Part shown: piece by piece, positions 25,025 through 34,021 of the stretch
Position numbering within the stretch: the first letter of the stretch is position 1
Layout of the letters: the number at the start of each line of letters is the position of its first letter
NCBI RefSeq assembly: GCF_009828065.1
Contig: NZ_WTYK01000005.1
Span: forward strand, 124,001-188,000
DNA length: 64,000 nucleotides
Source: Croceibacterium soli
Lineage (GTDB): Bacteria > Pseudomonadota > Alphaproteobacteria > Sphingomonadales > Sphingomonadaceae
Direction of reading: 5' to 3'
Notes under the pieces: model-generated
Told to the model about the DNA's origin: nothing
Databases searched by the model: none
The model's input: only the letters and a program-made list of their open reading frames with translations
Position numbers and translations under genes: made by a program

Positions 25025-26317
25025 ATGCGGAACACCATTCGGATCATTCTGGGCGCCGCGGCGCTGCTGGTCGCGGCACCCCTCTCGGCCGCCACTCCGC
25101 GCGGAGACGAGCCGGTGGCGGTGCCGACCTCGATCAAGCAGGGCATCGACTTCGTCTATGTCGACCCGGAGATGAGCTCCGTGGCGCAGCGGCGCCAGCG
25201 GCCGCAAAACTGGCTCCGCCGCATCTTCAGCCGCGACTGGCGCGACGGCAACCGCCGCAACGCGCCGAACCCGATCTTCGAGCAGCTCGGCCGCGGCCTG
25301 GAGCTCTATCAGGCGAGCTGGGGCAGCCTGCCGCAAGTCAAGGTGCCGGCGGGGCCCGTTCTCAAGGCCGGTGCGAAGGGCAAGCGGGTGGACACCCTCC
25401 GCACCCGCCTGGGCCTCGCGCCCGGCGGCGGCTATGACGCGGCGCTGACCCGGCGCGTGGCCGAATACCAGCACGTCCATGGCCTCGAGGCGGACGGGAT
25501 CGCCGGAAGGGCAACCATCGCATCCCTCAACCAGGGGGCCGAGCATTACGCACGCCGCATCGCGATCAATGTCGAGCGCGCCTGGCGCCTGCCGCGGACC
25601 AACACCTTCGAGCGCTATGTCATCGTCGATTCCGGCATCGCCGAAGCCTACCTTTACGAGAACGACAGGTTCGCCGAAGGCATGCGCGTGATCGTCGGCT
25701 CGCCCAAGACCAAGACGCCGATGCTGGCCGTGATCATGCGGAATGCCCGGGCCAATCCCTACTGGAACGTGCCGCCGGACATGATCTCCAACCTCACGGC
25801 CAAGCGCGTGCTGGCCCAGGGGACCGACTACCTGAAGAACTTCCACTACGAAGTGCTGTCCGACTGGACGCCCACCGCGCAGGTCGTCGATCCCAAGCGG
25901 ATCGACTGGAAACTCGTCGCCGCCGGCAAGAGCGGCGTCCGCGTCCGCCAGCTCCCCGGCCCGTGGAATTCGATGGGCGAAATGAAGTTCGAGATGCCGA
26001 ACGACTACGGCATCTACCTGCACGACACCCCGGTGAAGGAGCTGTTCGCCAAGGACGACCGCTGGCTCAGCAACGGCTGCGTGCGGCTGGAAGACTACCG
26101 CCGCTTCGCCGAGTGGGTGTTCGGCGAGGTGCCGCGGACCAACTCCAATGCCGAGCAGGTCATCCCGCTCCCGCGCCCGGTGCCGGTATACATGACCTAC
26201 TTCACCGTCTCGCCCGCGGCCGGCGGGGTGATCTTCCGCGACGATCCCTACGGCTTCGACGAACTCGCCATGCCGCAGATGTTCGACGGGGAAGGCCAGC
26301 TCGCGCTGGCGTCCTGA
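25025..26317 (+). CDS. L,D-transpeptidase (YkuD domain, YcbB-like)
   Basis: Periplasmic peptidoglycan cross-linking enzyme of 430 residues. There is a signal peptide (about residues 1-22), a peptidoglycan-binding region near residues 115-165 (RVDTLRTRLGLAPGGGYDAA... GLEADGIAG), and a YkuD domain from about 190. The catalytic block is IYLHDTPVKELF followed by WLSNGCVRLED, with the active Cys near residue 350; SNGC replaces the SHGC of many Ldt proteins, as in the YcbB group. It probably makes 3-3 cross-links or attaches proteins to the wall. It is divergent from ku. Confidence 0.9.
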   Translation: MRNTIRIILGAAALLVAAPLSAATPRGDEPVAVPTSIKQGIDFVYVDPEMSSVAQRRQRPQNWLRRIFSRDWRDGNRRNAPNPIFEQLGRGLELYQASWGSLPQVKVPAGPVLKAGAKGKRVDTLRTRLGLAPGGGYDAALTRRVAEYQHVHGLEADGIAGRATIASLNQGAEHYARRIAINVERAWRLPRTNTFERYVIVDSGIAEAYLYENDRFAEGMRVIVGSPKTKTPMLAVIMRNARANPYWNVPPDMISNLTAKRVLAQGTDYLKNFHYEVLSDWTPTAQVVDPKRIDWKLVAAGKSGVRVRQLPGPWNSMGEMKFEMPNDYGIYLHDTPVKELFAKDDRWLSNGCVRLEDYRRFAEWVFGEVPRTNSNAEQVIPLPRPVPVYMTYFTVSPAAGGVIFRDDPYGFDELAMPQMFDGEGQLALAS

Positions 26318-26323
26318 CCGCAA

Positions 26324-26616
26324 GATCCTCCCCTGCAAGGGGAGGTGGCAGCCCGTAGGGCTGACGGAGGGGGGCGGAGGTCTGCCGCGGCCGTTCGTCC
26401 AGGCCAGGGGCCCCCTCCACCACCCGCTACGCGGGCGGTCCCCCTCCCCGTACCGGGGAGGAATTAGTGGACGCCTAAATAGATCCTCCCCTGCAAGGGG
26501 AGGGGGACCGCCGCCGAAGGCGGTGGTGGAGGGGGCGCGGCCTGGACGAACGGTTACACCAGGCGGCGCCCCCTCCGTCAGCGCTTCGCGCTGCCACCTC
26601 CCCCAGAGGGGGAGGT
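26324..26616. repeat. Two family A mosaic palindromes (copies 6 and 7)
   Basis: The copies are at 26324-26463 and 26482-26616. They fill the 307-bp gap between the convergent L,D-transpeptidase and phytase genes. The right end of copy 7 is a variant (CCTCCCCCAGAGGGGGAGG). Confidence 0.85.
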
Positions 26617-26624
26617 TTGCGGGC

Positions 26625-27650
26625 CTACAACCCCAGCGCCGCCTTGATCGCGGCCCAGGACACCAGCTTGAAGTTCTGGCCGAGCGGCTGGTTGTGGCCG
26701 TCTTGCGCCACGAACAGCCCCTCCGGGTACTCCGGCCCGAAGCTGCCGCCGATGAGTTCGATGCCGTCGGTCTCCTCGGCCCCACCCAAAGCCCCGGCGG
26801 CGATCGCGAAACGGCCGAGCGGCGCCAGGTCCGGCAGGCGGAACACGGCATAGGCGTTGTCGCCCTGGCTCGACGCCACCAGATAGCCGCCCTCGGAGCC
26901 TTCAGGCAGCAGCGCCAGGCCTTCCACGTCGGCCACCAGCGTGCGGTTGTCCACCGGCAGGACCAGGTCCCCAGCCGTCGCGCCCGCAGCGAAGCGCCAG
27001 ATGCCGCCCGCTTCCTCCCCGACATAGAGCGTGCCGCTACGCTGGTCCGCAACGCAGCCTTCCGGCTGGCTCGGCACCCGCAGGATCCGCAGCGGCGTGG
27101 CTGACGGCGCAGCCCCCAGGGTCAGCTCGTACTCGTGGATCGCGCCCTGCTTGAGAACCGAGTAGGCCAGCAGCCGCTGCCCCTGCTTGAGCAGGCAAAG
27201 GCCGTAGCCCTCGCCCGCCCCGCCCGGCACTTTGCCGAGCAGCGCGAGCTGCCCGCTGGCGGTGTCGAGCCGGTAGACCAGCAGCATCGCGCGGGTGAGG
27301 TCGTTACGGTCGCTGGCGACGACGATCACGCCGGCCCCACCTTGGCTAACGGGGCCCATGTCGGCGAGGTCCACATTGTTGACCTCCCCGGCCTGCGCGA
27401 ACGAGCGGGACTTCCCGTCGAGCCCATAGACATGGACCCCGCCGCGCTTGTCGGTGCCGACGATCAGGCTCGCGGCCGGATCGGCCGGGTTGCGCCAGAT
27501 CGCCGGATCGTCGGCGGCGTCGACCCCGGCGGCCTGGGCCACCGGCTCGGTCTCCGCGATGGCGGTGACCGAGACCGGCGGCAGGACCTGCGGGGCCGAA
27601 GCGCACGCGGAAACCGCGGCGGCGAGCGCGGCTGCGGTGAGCGCGCGCAT
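26625..27650 (-). CDS. Beta-propeller phytase (3-phytase), lipoprotein
   Basis: 341-residue exported enzyme that would remove phosphates from phytate with Ca2+. A signal with lipobox VSAC ends at about residue 16. The six-bladed propeller family shows as AADDPAIWRNPADPAASLIVGTDK, HVYGLDGKSRSF, EVNNVDLAD, RVPSQPEGCVADQRSGTLYVGEE and EYPEGLFVAQDGHN. Length is typical. Its ATG overlaps the stop of the upstream TonB receptor by one base (TGATG). This is the known sphingomonad arrangement of a dedicated TonB receptor with a phytase. Regulation is probably by phosphate through the boxes at 30070-30107. Confidence 0.9.
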   Translation of the reverse strand: MRALTAAALAAAVSACASAPQVLPPVSVTAIAETEPVAQAAGVDAADDPAIWRNPADPAASLIVGTDKRGGVHVYGLDGKSRSFAQAGEVNNVDLADMGPVSQGGAGVIVVASDRNDLTRAMLLVYRLDTASGQLALLGKVPGGAGEGYGLCLLKQGQRLLAYSVLKQGAIHEYELTLGAAPSATPLRILRVPSQPEGCVADQRSGTLYVGEEAGGIWRFAAGATAGDLVLPVDNRTLVADVEGLALLPEGSEGGYLVASSQGDNAYAVFRLPDLAPLGRFAIAAGALGGAEETDGIELIGGSFGPEYPEGLFVAQDGHNQPLGQNFKLVSWAAIKAALGL

Positions 27651-30025
27651 CAGAACGCGTACCGGGCGACGAGCTGGAACACCGGCCCGGCACGCTCGGC
27701 CTCGAGCTCGTATTCGTCGAAGTCGCGGTCCTCCTGGTCCTCGATCGTGTCGAACTTGTTGAACACCTCGCGCTTCTTGCCGTCCAGCAGGTTCGATCCG
27801 ACCGCCCGGATCGTGAAGCTGTCCCCGATGCGCTTCTCGACGAACACCTCGAGATCCGCTCCGTAAGTCGTGGTCACTTCCTCGCTGACGATCCGGCCAT
27901 AGGCCTTGCCCTGCTTGCGATAGCTGGCGCCGAACGCCGCGCCGAGCTGGCGCAGGTTCTGGATGAAGCCGAAGTTGTAGACGTATTCGGACTGGTCGTT
28001 GAACCGCCGCTCGCCGAACATGTCGGTGATCTCGCTGTCGAGCAGCGAGACGTTGCCGAACACGCCGGTGTCCGGCAGCCCCAGGAAGGCCAGGTCGGCC
28101 GAAAGGTCGAACTCGATGCCGTAGACTTTGCCGTCGCCCACGTTGCGCGGCTGGAGCACGAAGCTGCCCTCGCCCTCGTCGCCTTCCTCGCCGGTGTTCA
28201 CCAGCTCGACCAGGTCCTCGACCTTGCGGTAGAACAGGTTGACCCCGATCACGCCCGTGCGGCCGAGGCGGTGCTCGTAGCCGAGATCGCCGCCCCAGGC
28301 CATTTCCGGCATGAGCTGCGGATTGCCGCGCAAGTCGTTGTCGCCCAGTTCGCCCTCCAACGTCACCGGAGTGAGATAGTCGAACTGCGGCCGGCGTACG
28401 GTGCGTGCGACCGAGGCGGTCACACGGCCCGCTCCGGTGTCGAACTTGATCGATGCCGAAGGCAGGAAGTGATCGTAATCGTACTCGGTCTCGGCATCTT
28501 CCGGATCGGCGGACAGGTCCACGATGCGGGTCTCGGTGTTCTCCCAGCGCACGCCGGCTTCCCAGCTCACGGGGCCGTGGTTGCCTTCCAGCAGCGCGTA
28601 GACATCGCGGCGATCCTCCGCGATGGTGCTGAGGGCGCGGTCGTCTTCCTCGAATGCGTCGGCATCGATCAGCCCGGCCGGGGACACGGTGAACTGGTCC
28701 CAGGCCCGCCCGTCGAGCTCATCGCCCTGCTCGAAGGTGGTGATGTCGGCGCGGCGGTCCTTCTCCTGCAGGAAGCCGCCGATCACGAAGTTCACGCCGG
28801 CAGACAGCGGGAAGGCGTGATCGAGCGCGAAGGACAGCTCCTCGTCCACGTTGCGCGTGACGACCAGCTCGCTTTCCCACTCGGCATTCTCGGGCGCGCC
28901 TTCTTCCCCGGTCTCGAAATCGACTTCGGTCTCGATCCCGTCGGCATTGTCGTTGAAGCGGGCATAGCCCCACTTGAAGGCCGTCTTGCCCAGCGACCAT
29001 TCATGGGAGAGCTTGCTGGCGATGCCCCAGTTCTCCTGCTCGATGTCCTCGAGCTGATATGCGTCGGTCAGCAGGCCGGGCTCCTCGTCGCCGTCGAAGC
29101 CGATCGGGCCGGGGGTGCCGGTGGCGACGTTGTATTCCAGGCTGCGCTCGGTCTCCGTGCGGTCGGTGCGCACGTAGTTGCCGCTGAGCTCGAAGGTGGT
29201 CACGTCGGATTCGAGCGCGTAGCTGCCGTTGAAGGCGTAGTCGGTGCCGTCGCGGATGTCGCTCTGGTCTTCGCGGTTGTCGAAGTCGTCGGTGAGGAAG
29301 TCCGGGTTGTTCTCCGGCGAGTCCCCGTAGCGGAAGCTGGTCTTCTCCTTGGGGTTGTAGCGGCCCTGGACGTTGGCCCCGATCAGCACGCGGCCCGGCC
29401 CGAGTTCGCCACCGTAATAGAAACCGGCAGTCGGCTTCAGCTCGCCGTCGTCGAACAGCAAGCCGCCGCCCTTGATGTAACCACCGTCGAGCGACAGCGC
29501 GTCGCGCAGCTTGATGTTGATCGTGCCCGCCACCGCGTCACCGGTGCGGCGCGCGGAGGAGGAACGGACGATCTCGACTTGCTCGATCAGCTCGGCCGGG
29601 ATGCGGTCGAGGAAGAACGAACGGTCCGGGTTCGGACCGGGCACTTTCTCGCCGTTGATCAGGATCTGCGTGTAGCCGGGATCGAGGCCGCGCAGGCGCG
29701 GGCCGTCGCTTTCGATCACGTCGGACAGGAAAGTGACCGAAGGTACGCGCTTGAGCGCGTCGCCGGCCGTGAGCGGCTCGAACCGCTGGAAGTATTCCTC
29801 GTCATAGACCAGCACGGGTTCGGCCTGGTCTGTGCGGTTGCGATAGCCGATCTCGCCCTGGACCACGATTTCCTGGCTGCTCTTCGGAGCCTCGGTTCTT
29901 TCGCCGACGACGCTGCCGCCGACTTGCGCCTCATCGGCTGCGTCCGCCGCCAGTGCGGGCCAGGCTGCCAGCGCCAGGGCACCCGCGCCGGCGCTGAGTA
30001 GGAAGCGGTGTGCTGTCTTGTTCAT
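27650..30025 (-). CDS. TonB-dependent receptor linked to phytase
   Basis: Outer-membrane receptor of 791 residues with signal peptide (MNKTAHRFLLSAGAGALALA). The TonB plug runs from about residue 60: EPLTAGDALKRVPSV, RGLDPGYTQILINGEKVPGP, IPAELIEQVEIVRSSSA. A 22-strand-type barrel ends in phenylalanine (ARYAF), as expected for outer-membrane insertion. It probably imports phytate or a phosphate-rich organic ligand for the phytase with which it is coupled. I use ATG 30025; the frame extends 37 residues upstream through the regulatory repeats, which is not coding. Confidence 0.9.
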   Translation of the reverse strand: MNKTAHRFLLSAGAGALALAAWPALAADAADEAQVGGSVVGERTEAPKSSQEIVVQGEIGYRNRTDQAEPVLVYDEEYFQRFEPLTAGDALKRVPSVTFLSDVIESDGPRLRGLDPGYTQILINGEKVPGPNPDRSFFLDRIPAELIEQVEIVRSSSARRTGDAVAGTINIKLRDALSLDGGYIKGGGLLFDDGELKPTAGFYYGGELGPGRVLIGANVQGRYNPKEKTSFRYGDSPENNPDFLTDDFDNREDQSDIRDGTDYAFNGSYALESDVTTFELSGNYVRTDRTETERSLEYNVATGTPGPIGFDGDEEPGLLTDAYQLEDIEQENWGIASKLSHEWSLGKTAFKWGYARFNDNADGIETEVDFETGEEGAPENAEWESELVVTRNVDEELSFALDHAFPLSAGVNFVIGGFLQEKDRRADITTFEQGDELDGRAWDQFTVSPAGLIDADAFEEDDRALSTIAEDRRDVYALLEGNHGPVSWEAGVRWENTETRIVDLSADPEDAETEYDYDHFLPSASIKFDTGAGRVTASVARTVRRPQFDYLTPVTLEGELGDNDLRGNPQLMPEMAWGGDLGYEHRLGRTGVIGVNLFYRKVEDLVELVNTGEEGDEGEGSFVLQPRNVGDGKVYGIEFDLSADLAFLGLPDTGVFGNVSLLDSEITDMFGERRFNDQSEYVYNFGFIQNLRQLGAAFGASYRKQGKAYGRIVSEEVTTTYGADLEVFVEKRIGDSFTIRAVGSNLLDGKKREVFNKFDTIEDQEDRDFDEYELEAERAGPVFQLVARYAF

Positions 30026-30069
30026 GATCGTTCTCCGTCCAGGTCCCGGCGGCCCGCTAGGTGGGCTGC

Positions 30070-30107
30070 GTGACGGATGGGTGACCGAGCCGTGACGGTT
30101 CGATGAC
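30070..30107 (-). promoter_or_regulatory. Tandem Pho-box-like array (four half-sites)
   Basis: On the plus strand GTGAC, GTGAC, GTGAC and ATGAC begin at 30070, 30081, 30092 and 30103. On the minus strand this is four GTCAY half-sites with an exact 11-bp period, 45-82 bases before the receptor ATG. This is the layout of two tandem PhoB boxes. Confidence 0.75.
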
Positions 30108-30204
30108 GCCCCGAAGGTGTTGCGCGAACGCTTCACCCGGGTGCGGCAGCGTCTCCGCCGCCGGAAGCGGGACAGGAGTGCTGACGCGCAGCCGGATCGC
30201 CGCT

Positions 30205-31194
30205 ATGGCGCCCGCCGTGGACCCTGACCTTTCCCCTTCCGACTGGCCGGTGACCGTGGCGGCCTTGTACCGGTTCGCCCATTTCGCGGATCCCGCGAGT
30301 TTGCGCGCACCGCTCGAGAGCCTGTGCCGGAACCAGGGCCTGCGCGGCACCCTGCTGCTCGCGCCGGAGGGGATCAACGGCACGGTCGCCGGATCCGCCG
30401 AAGGCATTGCACGGCTGCTGGACCACGTCCGCGCCCTACCCGATTGCGCCGATCTCGAGGTCAAGCTGTCCGGCGCGGCCGCCATGCCGTTCCACCGGAT
30501 GAAAGTCCGCGTGAAGCGGGAGATCGTCACGATGGGCCAGCCCGGCATCGACCCCCGGGCCAGCGCCGGCACTTATGTCGAGCCGCAGGACTGGAACGCC
30601 CTGATCTCCGATCCCGAAACGATAGTGATCGACACGCGCAACGATTACGAAGTTGCAGTCGGCACCTTCGAGGGCGCGATCGACCCGAAAACCACCACCT
30701 TCCGCGATTTCCCCGCCTGGTTCCGCGAGACCCGCGAACACCTGCTGGGCGAGGGCAAGAAGCCGAAAGTGGCGATGTTCTGCACCGGGGGAATCCGCTG
30801 CGAGAAGTCCACCGCCTTCCTCAAGCAGGAAGGTGTTGAGGACGTCTACCACCTCAAGGGCGGCATCCTGAAGTACCTCGAGACGGTGCCCGAAGACGAA
30901 AGCCTGTGGCGCGGCGAATGTTTCGTGTTCGACCAGCGGGTGACGATCGGCCACGGCCTCAAGCCCGGCACTTTCGAACTGTGCCACGCCTGCCGCCGGC
31001 CGGTGAGCGCGGACGACCTGGCCTCGCCGCTCTACGAAGCGGGCGTGAGCTGCCCGGCCTGCCATTCCGAACGGACCGACGAGCAGCGCGCTTCCTATCG
31101 CGAGCGGCACTTGCAGGAGACGCTCGCCGCGGCGCGCGGCCAGGCCCATGTCGGTGCGGCGCCTCCCCGGCGGCAAGATGATCCCGCAGCCTGA
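30205..31194 (+). CDS. trhO: tRNA uridine(34) hydroxylase (rhodanese family)
   Basis: 329-residue TrhO (YceA) protein, which hydroxylates U34 of certain tRNAs in an oxygen-dependent way. An N-terminal domain precedes the family region ([14 protein letters not shown] near residue 55). The rhodanese domain follows, with the invariant catalytic loop [11 protein letters not shown] near residue 192. The C-terminal four-cysteine region is CHACRRP... [12 protein letters not shown], a likely zinc site. ATG 30205 is the likely start; the frame is open about 34 residues further upstream. It is divergent from the phytase operon and overlaps the GST gene by 17 bases. Confidence 0.9.
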   Translation: MAPAVDPDLSPSDWPVTVAALYRFAHFADPASLRAPLESLCRNQGLRGTLLLAPEGINGTVAGSAEGIARLLDHVRALPDCADLEVKLSGAAAMPFHRMKVRVKREIVTMGQPGIDPRASAGTYVEPQDWNALISDPETIVIDTRNDYEVAVGTFEGAIDPKTTTFRDFPAWFRETREHLLGEGKKPKVAMFCTGGIRCEKSTAFLKQEGVEDVYHLKGGILKYLETVPEDESLWRGECFVFDQRVTIGHGLKPGTFELCHACRRPVSADDLASPLYEAGVSCPACHSERTDEQRASYRERHLQETLAAARGQAHVGAAPPRRQDDPAA

Positions 31195-31816
31195 GCCCGT
31201 CCTCTACAGCTTCCGCCGCTGTCCATATGCGATGCGCGCGAGGCTGGCCCTGGCGGTCAGCGGAACGCGCTACGAGCTGCGCGAGGTTGCGCTGAAGGCC
31301 AAGCCGGCGGCAATGCTGGAAGCCTCGCCCAAAGGCACTGTCCCGGTGCTCGTCCTGCCGGACGGGGCGGTGATCGACGAGAGCATCGAGATCATGCGCT
31401 GGGCGCTGGCGAACTGCGATCCTGAGGGCTGGCTGGCCCGCAACGATGCCGCCCTGATCGCCGCGAACGACGGGCCCTTCAAGCACGACCTGCACCGCTA
31501 CAAGTATCCGGAGCGGCACGATGCCGACCCTCTCGCGCACCGGGAGCATGGCCTGGCATTCCTGGGCGAACTGGATCGGCGGATCTCGGCCGGCGGTCAC
31601 CTTGGCGGCTCCGCGCCCGGGCTGGCCGACGCAGCGATCATGCCGTTCGTGCGCCAATTCGCCGCGGTCGACTTGGAGTGGTTCGGTGCGCAGCCCCTGC
31701 CCCATCTCAAGGCCTGGTTGCACCGGCATACCACTTCCGCACTGTTCGACGGGATCATGGTACGAGTGGCGCCCTGGCACACCGGCGATCCTCCGGTGTT
31801 CATGCCGCGGCACTGA
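31178..31816 (+). CDS. Glutathione S-transferase family protein
   Basis: 212 residues. The thioredoxin-like N-terminal domain has the active-site region [17 protein letters not shown] with a Cys-Pro-Tyr motif near residue 15 (CPxx, Omega/DHAR-like), [12 protein letters not shown] with the cis-proline, and [11 protein letters not shown]. An all-helical C-terminal domain follows. The substrate is unknown; CPxx-type GSTs often act as thiol reductases and not as transferases. Its start lies inside the end of trhO, suggesting coupling. Confidence 0.8.
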   Translation: MIPQPEPVLYSFRRCPYAMRARLALAVSGTRYELREVALKAKPAAMLEASPKGTVPVLVLPDGAVIDESIEIMRWALANCDPEGWLARNDAALIAANDGPFKHDLHRYKYPERHDADPLAHREHGLAFLGELDRRISAGGHLGGSAPGLADAAIMPFVRQFAAVDLEWFGAQPLPHLKAWLHRHTTSALFDGIMVRVAPWHTGDPPVFMPRH

Positions 31817-31884
31817 CATCGCCCCTCGTCAGTTGACTCGGGGCGCGGCGCATCCTCTGATCGGCGCGTAGAGGAGACTGTTGG

Positions 31885-32352
31885 ATGAGCGTGGCATTCC
31901 GTCGCGAAAGCGACGACGAGCATCTGGAGCCCAAGTTCGAGCTTCCCATTCCGGCCGGGCCGAACCTCGTGACCGCGCGCGGGCTGCAGCTGATCCGGGA
32001 GCGCCGGGCCGCGCTCGAAGCCCGGCTGAAGGGCTGCACCGATCCGGACCAGACGACCGTGATCCAGCGGGACTTGCGCTACTGGACCACGCGCGAAATC
32101 ACGGCCGAACTGGCGCCGACCCCGTCCGGCAACAAGGTCGAGTTCGGCACGACGGTGGACATTCTTCTGCAGGGCAAACCCAGGACGCTCCGCATCGTCG
32201 GCGACGACGAGGCGGATCCGGCCGAGGGCCTGGTATCCTTCAACGCACCACTAAGCCGCGCGATGTTGGGAGCGGAACCGGGCGACTTGCTATCGTTCGG
32301 CGGCGCAGCCGATGCGATCGAGGTTCTGAACGTCGAAGTCACTTCCGCCTGA
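31885..32352 (+). CDS. GreA/GreB-family transcription factor
   Basis: 155 residues. The N-terminal part is helical (VTARGLQLIRERRAALEARL, coiled-coil-like) and the C-terminal half fits the GreA/GreB FKBP-like domain: VEFGTTVDILLQGKPRTLRIVGDDEADPAEGLVSF... PLSRAMLGAEPGD. Full GreA/GreB proteins rescue stalled RNA polymerase by cleaving the transcript. The acidic residues at the coil tip are not clearly recognisable here, so a related regulator such as an Rnk- or GreB-like protein is possible. GAGGAG precedes ATG 31885. A terminator-like hairpin follows. Confidence 0.75.
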   Translation: MSVAFRRESDDEHLEPKFELPIPAGPNLVTARGLQLIRERRAALEARLKGCTDPDQTTVIQRDLRYWTTREITAELAPTPSGNKVEFGTTVDILLQGKPRTLRIVGDDEADPAEGLVSFNAPLSRAMLGAEPGDLLSFGGAADAIEVLNVEVTSA

Positions 32353-32372
32353 CCGCTACGCGGCCAACGCAA

Positions 32373-32405
32373 AATGCCCCGCGGCGTGAGCGGCGGGGTT
32401 GTTGT
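32373..32405 (+). terminator. Rho-independent terminator candidate
   Basis: CCCCGC (32377-32382) and GCGGGG (32393-32398) form a stem, preceded by AAAATG and followed by TTGTTGTG. It lies 20 bases after the Gre-family stop. Confidence 0.65.
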
Positions 32406-32941
32406 GTATGTTGTGGATGGGTTTTTGGTGGTTGCGGGGGCTCGATTTGGCCTTTGCAGAACTCGCTTTCGCCTCATCAAGCAATACGTCGCTTCGAGGC
32501 GAAAGAACGGGAGGTAAAGCTGAGCGCCGCTCTGCTCCCAAGCGGCGAAACCGAAGCTGGGCTTGCCAGAAAGCTCTGGACACATGTGCTCGTGGATCGC
32601 TCCGGACCTCCCGCTCCTCTCGGCACCAGAAACGGTTGGAGCCGAATGCCCGTTTTTCTCTGTCAGTCTAACGGTTAGCTGCTCGTCAACGAGCGGCCCC
32701 CCCTTAAATTGTGGAGGAGCAGAACGCGCATCATGCGGTGCGATGGCATCAGGCAAGTTGATCGGGATGATCAAGCAAGGGGTGACCGCTACACGACGAT
32801 GATCGTCCAAAACCCGACGGTCCGAGTTATACGTGCCTCCTCTCACCTTGAGGCTACACCTGAAGCAGTGGCAGCTTGCGGCGAGCCGACTTTGTCTGCT
32901 GAACGTTGGCTATGCTGGCGAGCGTCGTCGTGCAAGCGCGA
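32406..32941. other. Gene-free junction region between chromosome-like and island-like DNA
   Basis: About 540 bases with no credible gene in any frame. Composition becomes less GC-rich here and the left-hand repeat families no longer appear. It holds a perfect 10-bp inverted repeat, CTTTCGCCTC (32466-32475) and GAGGCGAAAG (32496-32505), with a 20-base loop and no T-run. Short open frames on both strands have no recognisable domains. Confidence 0.6.
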
Positions 32942-34021
32942 TCAAGCTTCGAAACTCGGCACTCGTCGCGGCAGCATCATAATGAATGCTGACCCTTTTC
33001 CGCTGGGCTGATAACTCGCGGTGCCGCCATGAGCGCGCGCGATCGCTTCCACTACTGCGAGGCCAAGGCCTGAGCCGGAGCGGTGCCTAGCGGCTGCATC
33101 GTCGGATCGAGTGAACAGCCGAAAAGCATCCTGCGCGAACGAGGCCGGCATGCCGGGACCAGGGTCGATGACTCGCAAGTCCACGTCGTCATCAGTCAGG
33201 CGCAGCTCGATCCGAAGGGGGCCCGGATCGGCGTAACGTTGGGCGTTGTCTATCAACGCAAGGATGGCTTGCCGAACTCTTGCCGTGTCGACACGTGCCT
33301 TTCCGCGCGCCAGCTGGAGCTCGAGTGAGAATCCAGCTTTATCAAGAGCTGGTTTCACGAGCAGGATGAGATCCTCGATCTCGCTGGCGAGGTCGACGTC
33401 AGCCAGCTCCAGGCCCAATCGCTCGCTTTCGACCAGGCTCACGATCCGCAGGTCCTCCACCAGCCGACCCAAGCCTTCCACCTGCGCAAGCAGCCTGCGG
33501 ATCATCGCTTCATCCGCTACGAAAACGCCATCAGCCATCCCCTGAAGCCGCCCCTTCAGGATCGTTAGCGGTGTGCGCAGTTCATGGGCAATCTGCGCAT
33601 TCCACGTGACGATGTCCATCGCCGCGCGTTCCAGCCTTTCGGCCATGGCATTGAAGTCCTCGATTAGCATGGCGGTTTCGCCGATGGCGCCGCTTTGAGA
33701 CTCCGCTCGAGCGCTTAGGTCACCGTCAGCGATGCTGCGCGCAGCGCGTCCCATGGAGTGCAATGGCGCAACGATCCGCCGCGCCAACGCGACAGCGGAC
33801 CGTGAGGCTATTGTGAGGCCGATCACGCAAAGCCCGGCAAGTGTGAGAAATTCCCATCGGGTTGGCGTCAGCGAACTCTCGCTTGGTATCAGTGGCGAGT
33901 CCGCGAGCGCAAGGATGGCATAGACGACATAGAAGGTGACGAACGTCAGGAACAGCATCGCCATGGCGATCATCGCCATCGAAGCCGCGAGTTGCCGGCC
34001 TAGATCGTGACGATGGCTCAT
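32942..34021 (-). CDS. Two-component sensor histidine kinase
   Basis: Inner-membrane kinase of 359 residues. Two transmembrane helices (about residues 15-38 and 60-78) flank a short periplasmic loop. A HAMP region follows (RRIVAPLHSMGRAARSIADGDLSARAES). The H-box is AQIAHELRTPLTILKGRL near residue 143, and the ATPase domain has ALIDNAQRYADPG, DPGPGMP and GSGLGLAVVEAIARAHGG. Its ATG overlaps the response-regulator stop by one base (TAATG). The pair is divergent from an RND efflux operon, resembling the AdeRS/AdeABC and BaeSR/Mdt layouts, and probably controls it. Confidence 0.9.
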   Translation of the reverse strand: MSHRHDLGRQLAASMAMIAMAMLFLTFVTFYVVYAILALADSPLIPSESSLTPTRWEFLTLAGLCVIGLTIASRSAVALARRIVAPLHSMGRAARSIADGDLSARAESQSGAIGETAMLIEDFNAMAERLERAAMDIVTWNAQIAHELRTPLTILKGRLQGMADGVFVADEAMIRRLLAQVEGLGRLVEDLRIVSLVESERLGLELADVDLASEIEDLILLVKPALDKAGFSLELQLARGKARVDTARVRQAILALIDNAQRYADPGPLRIELRLTDDDVDLRVIDPGPGMPASFAQDAFRLFTRSDDAAARHRSGSGLGLAVVEAIARAHGGTASYQPSGKGSAFIMMLPRRVPSFEA

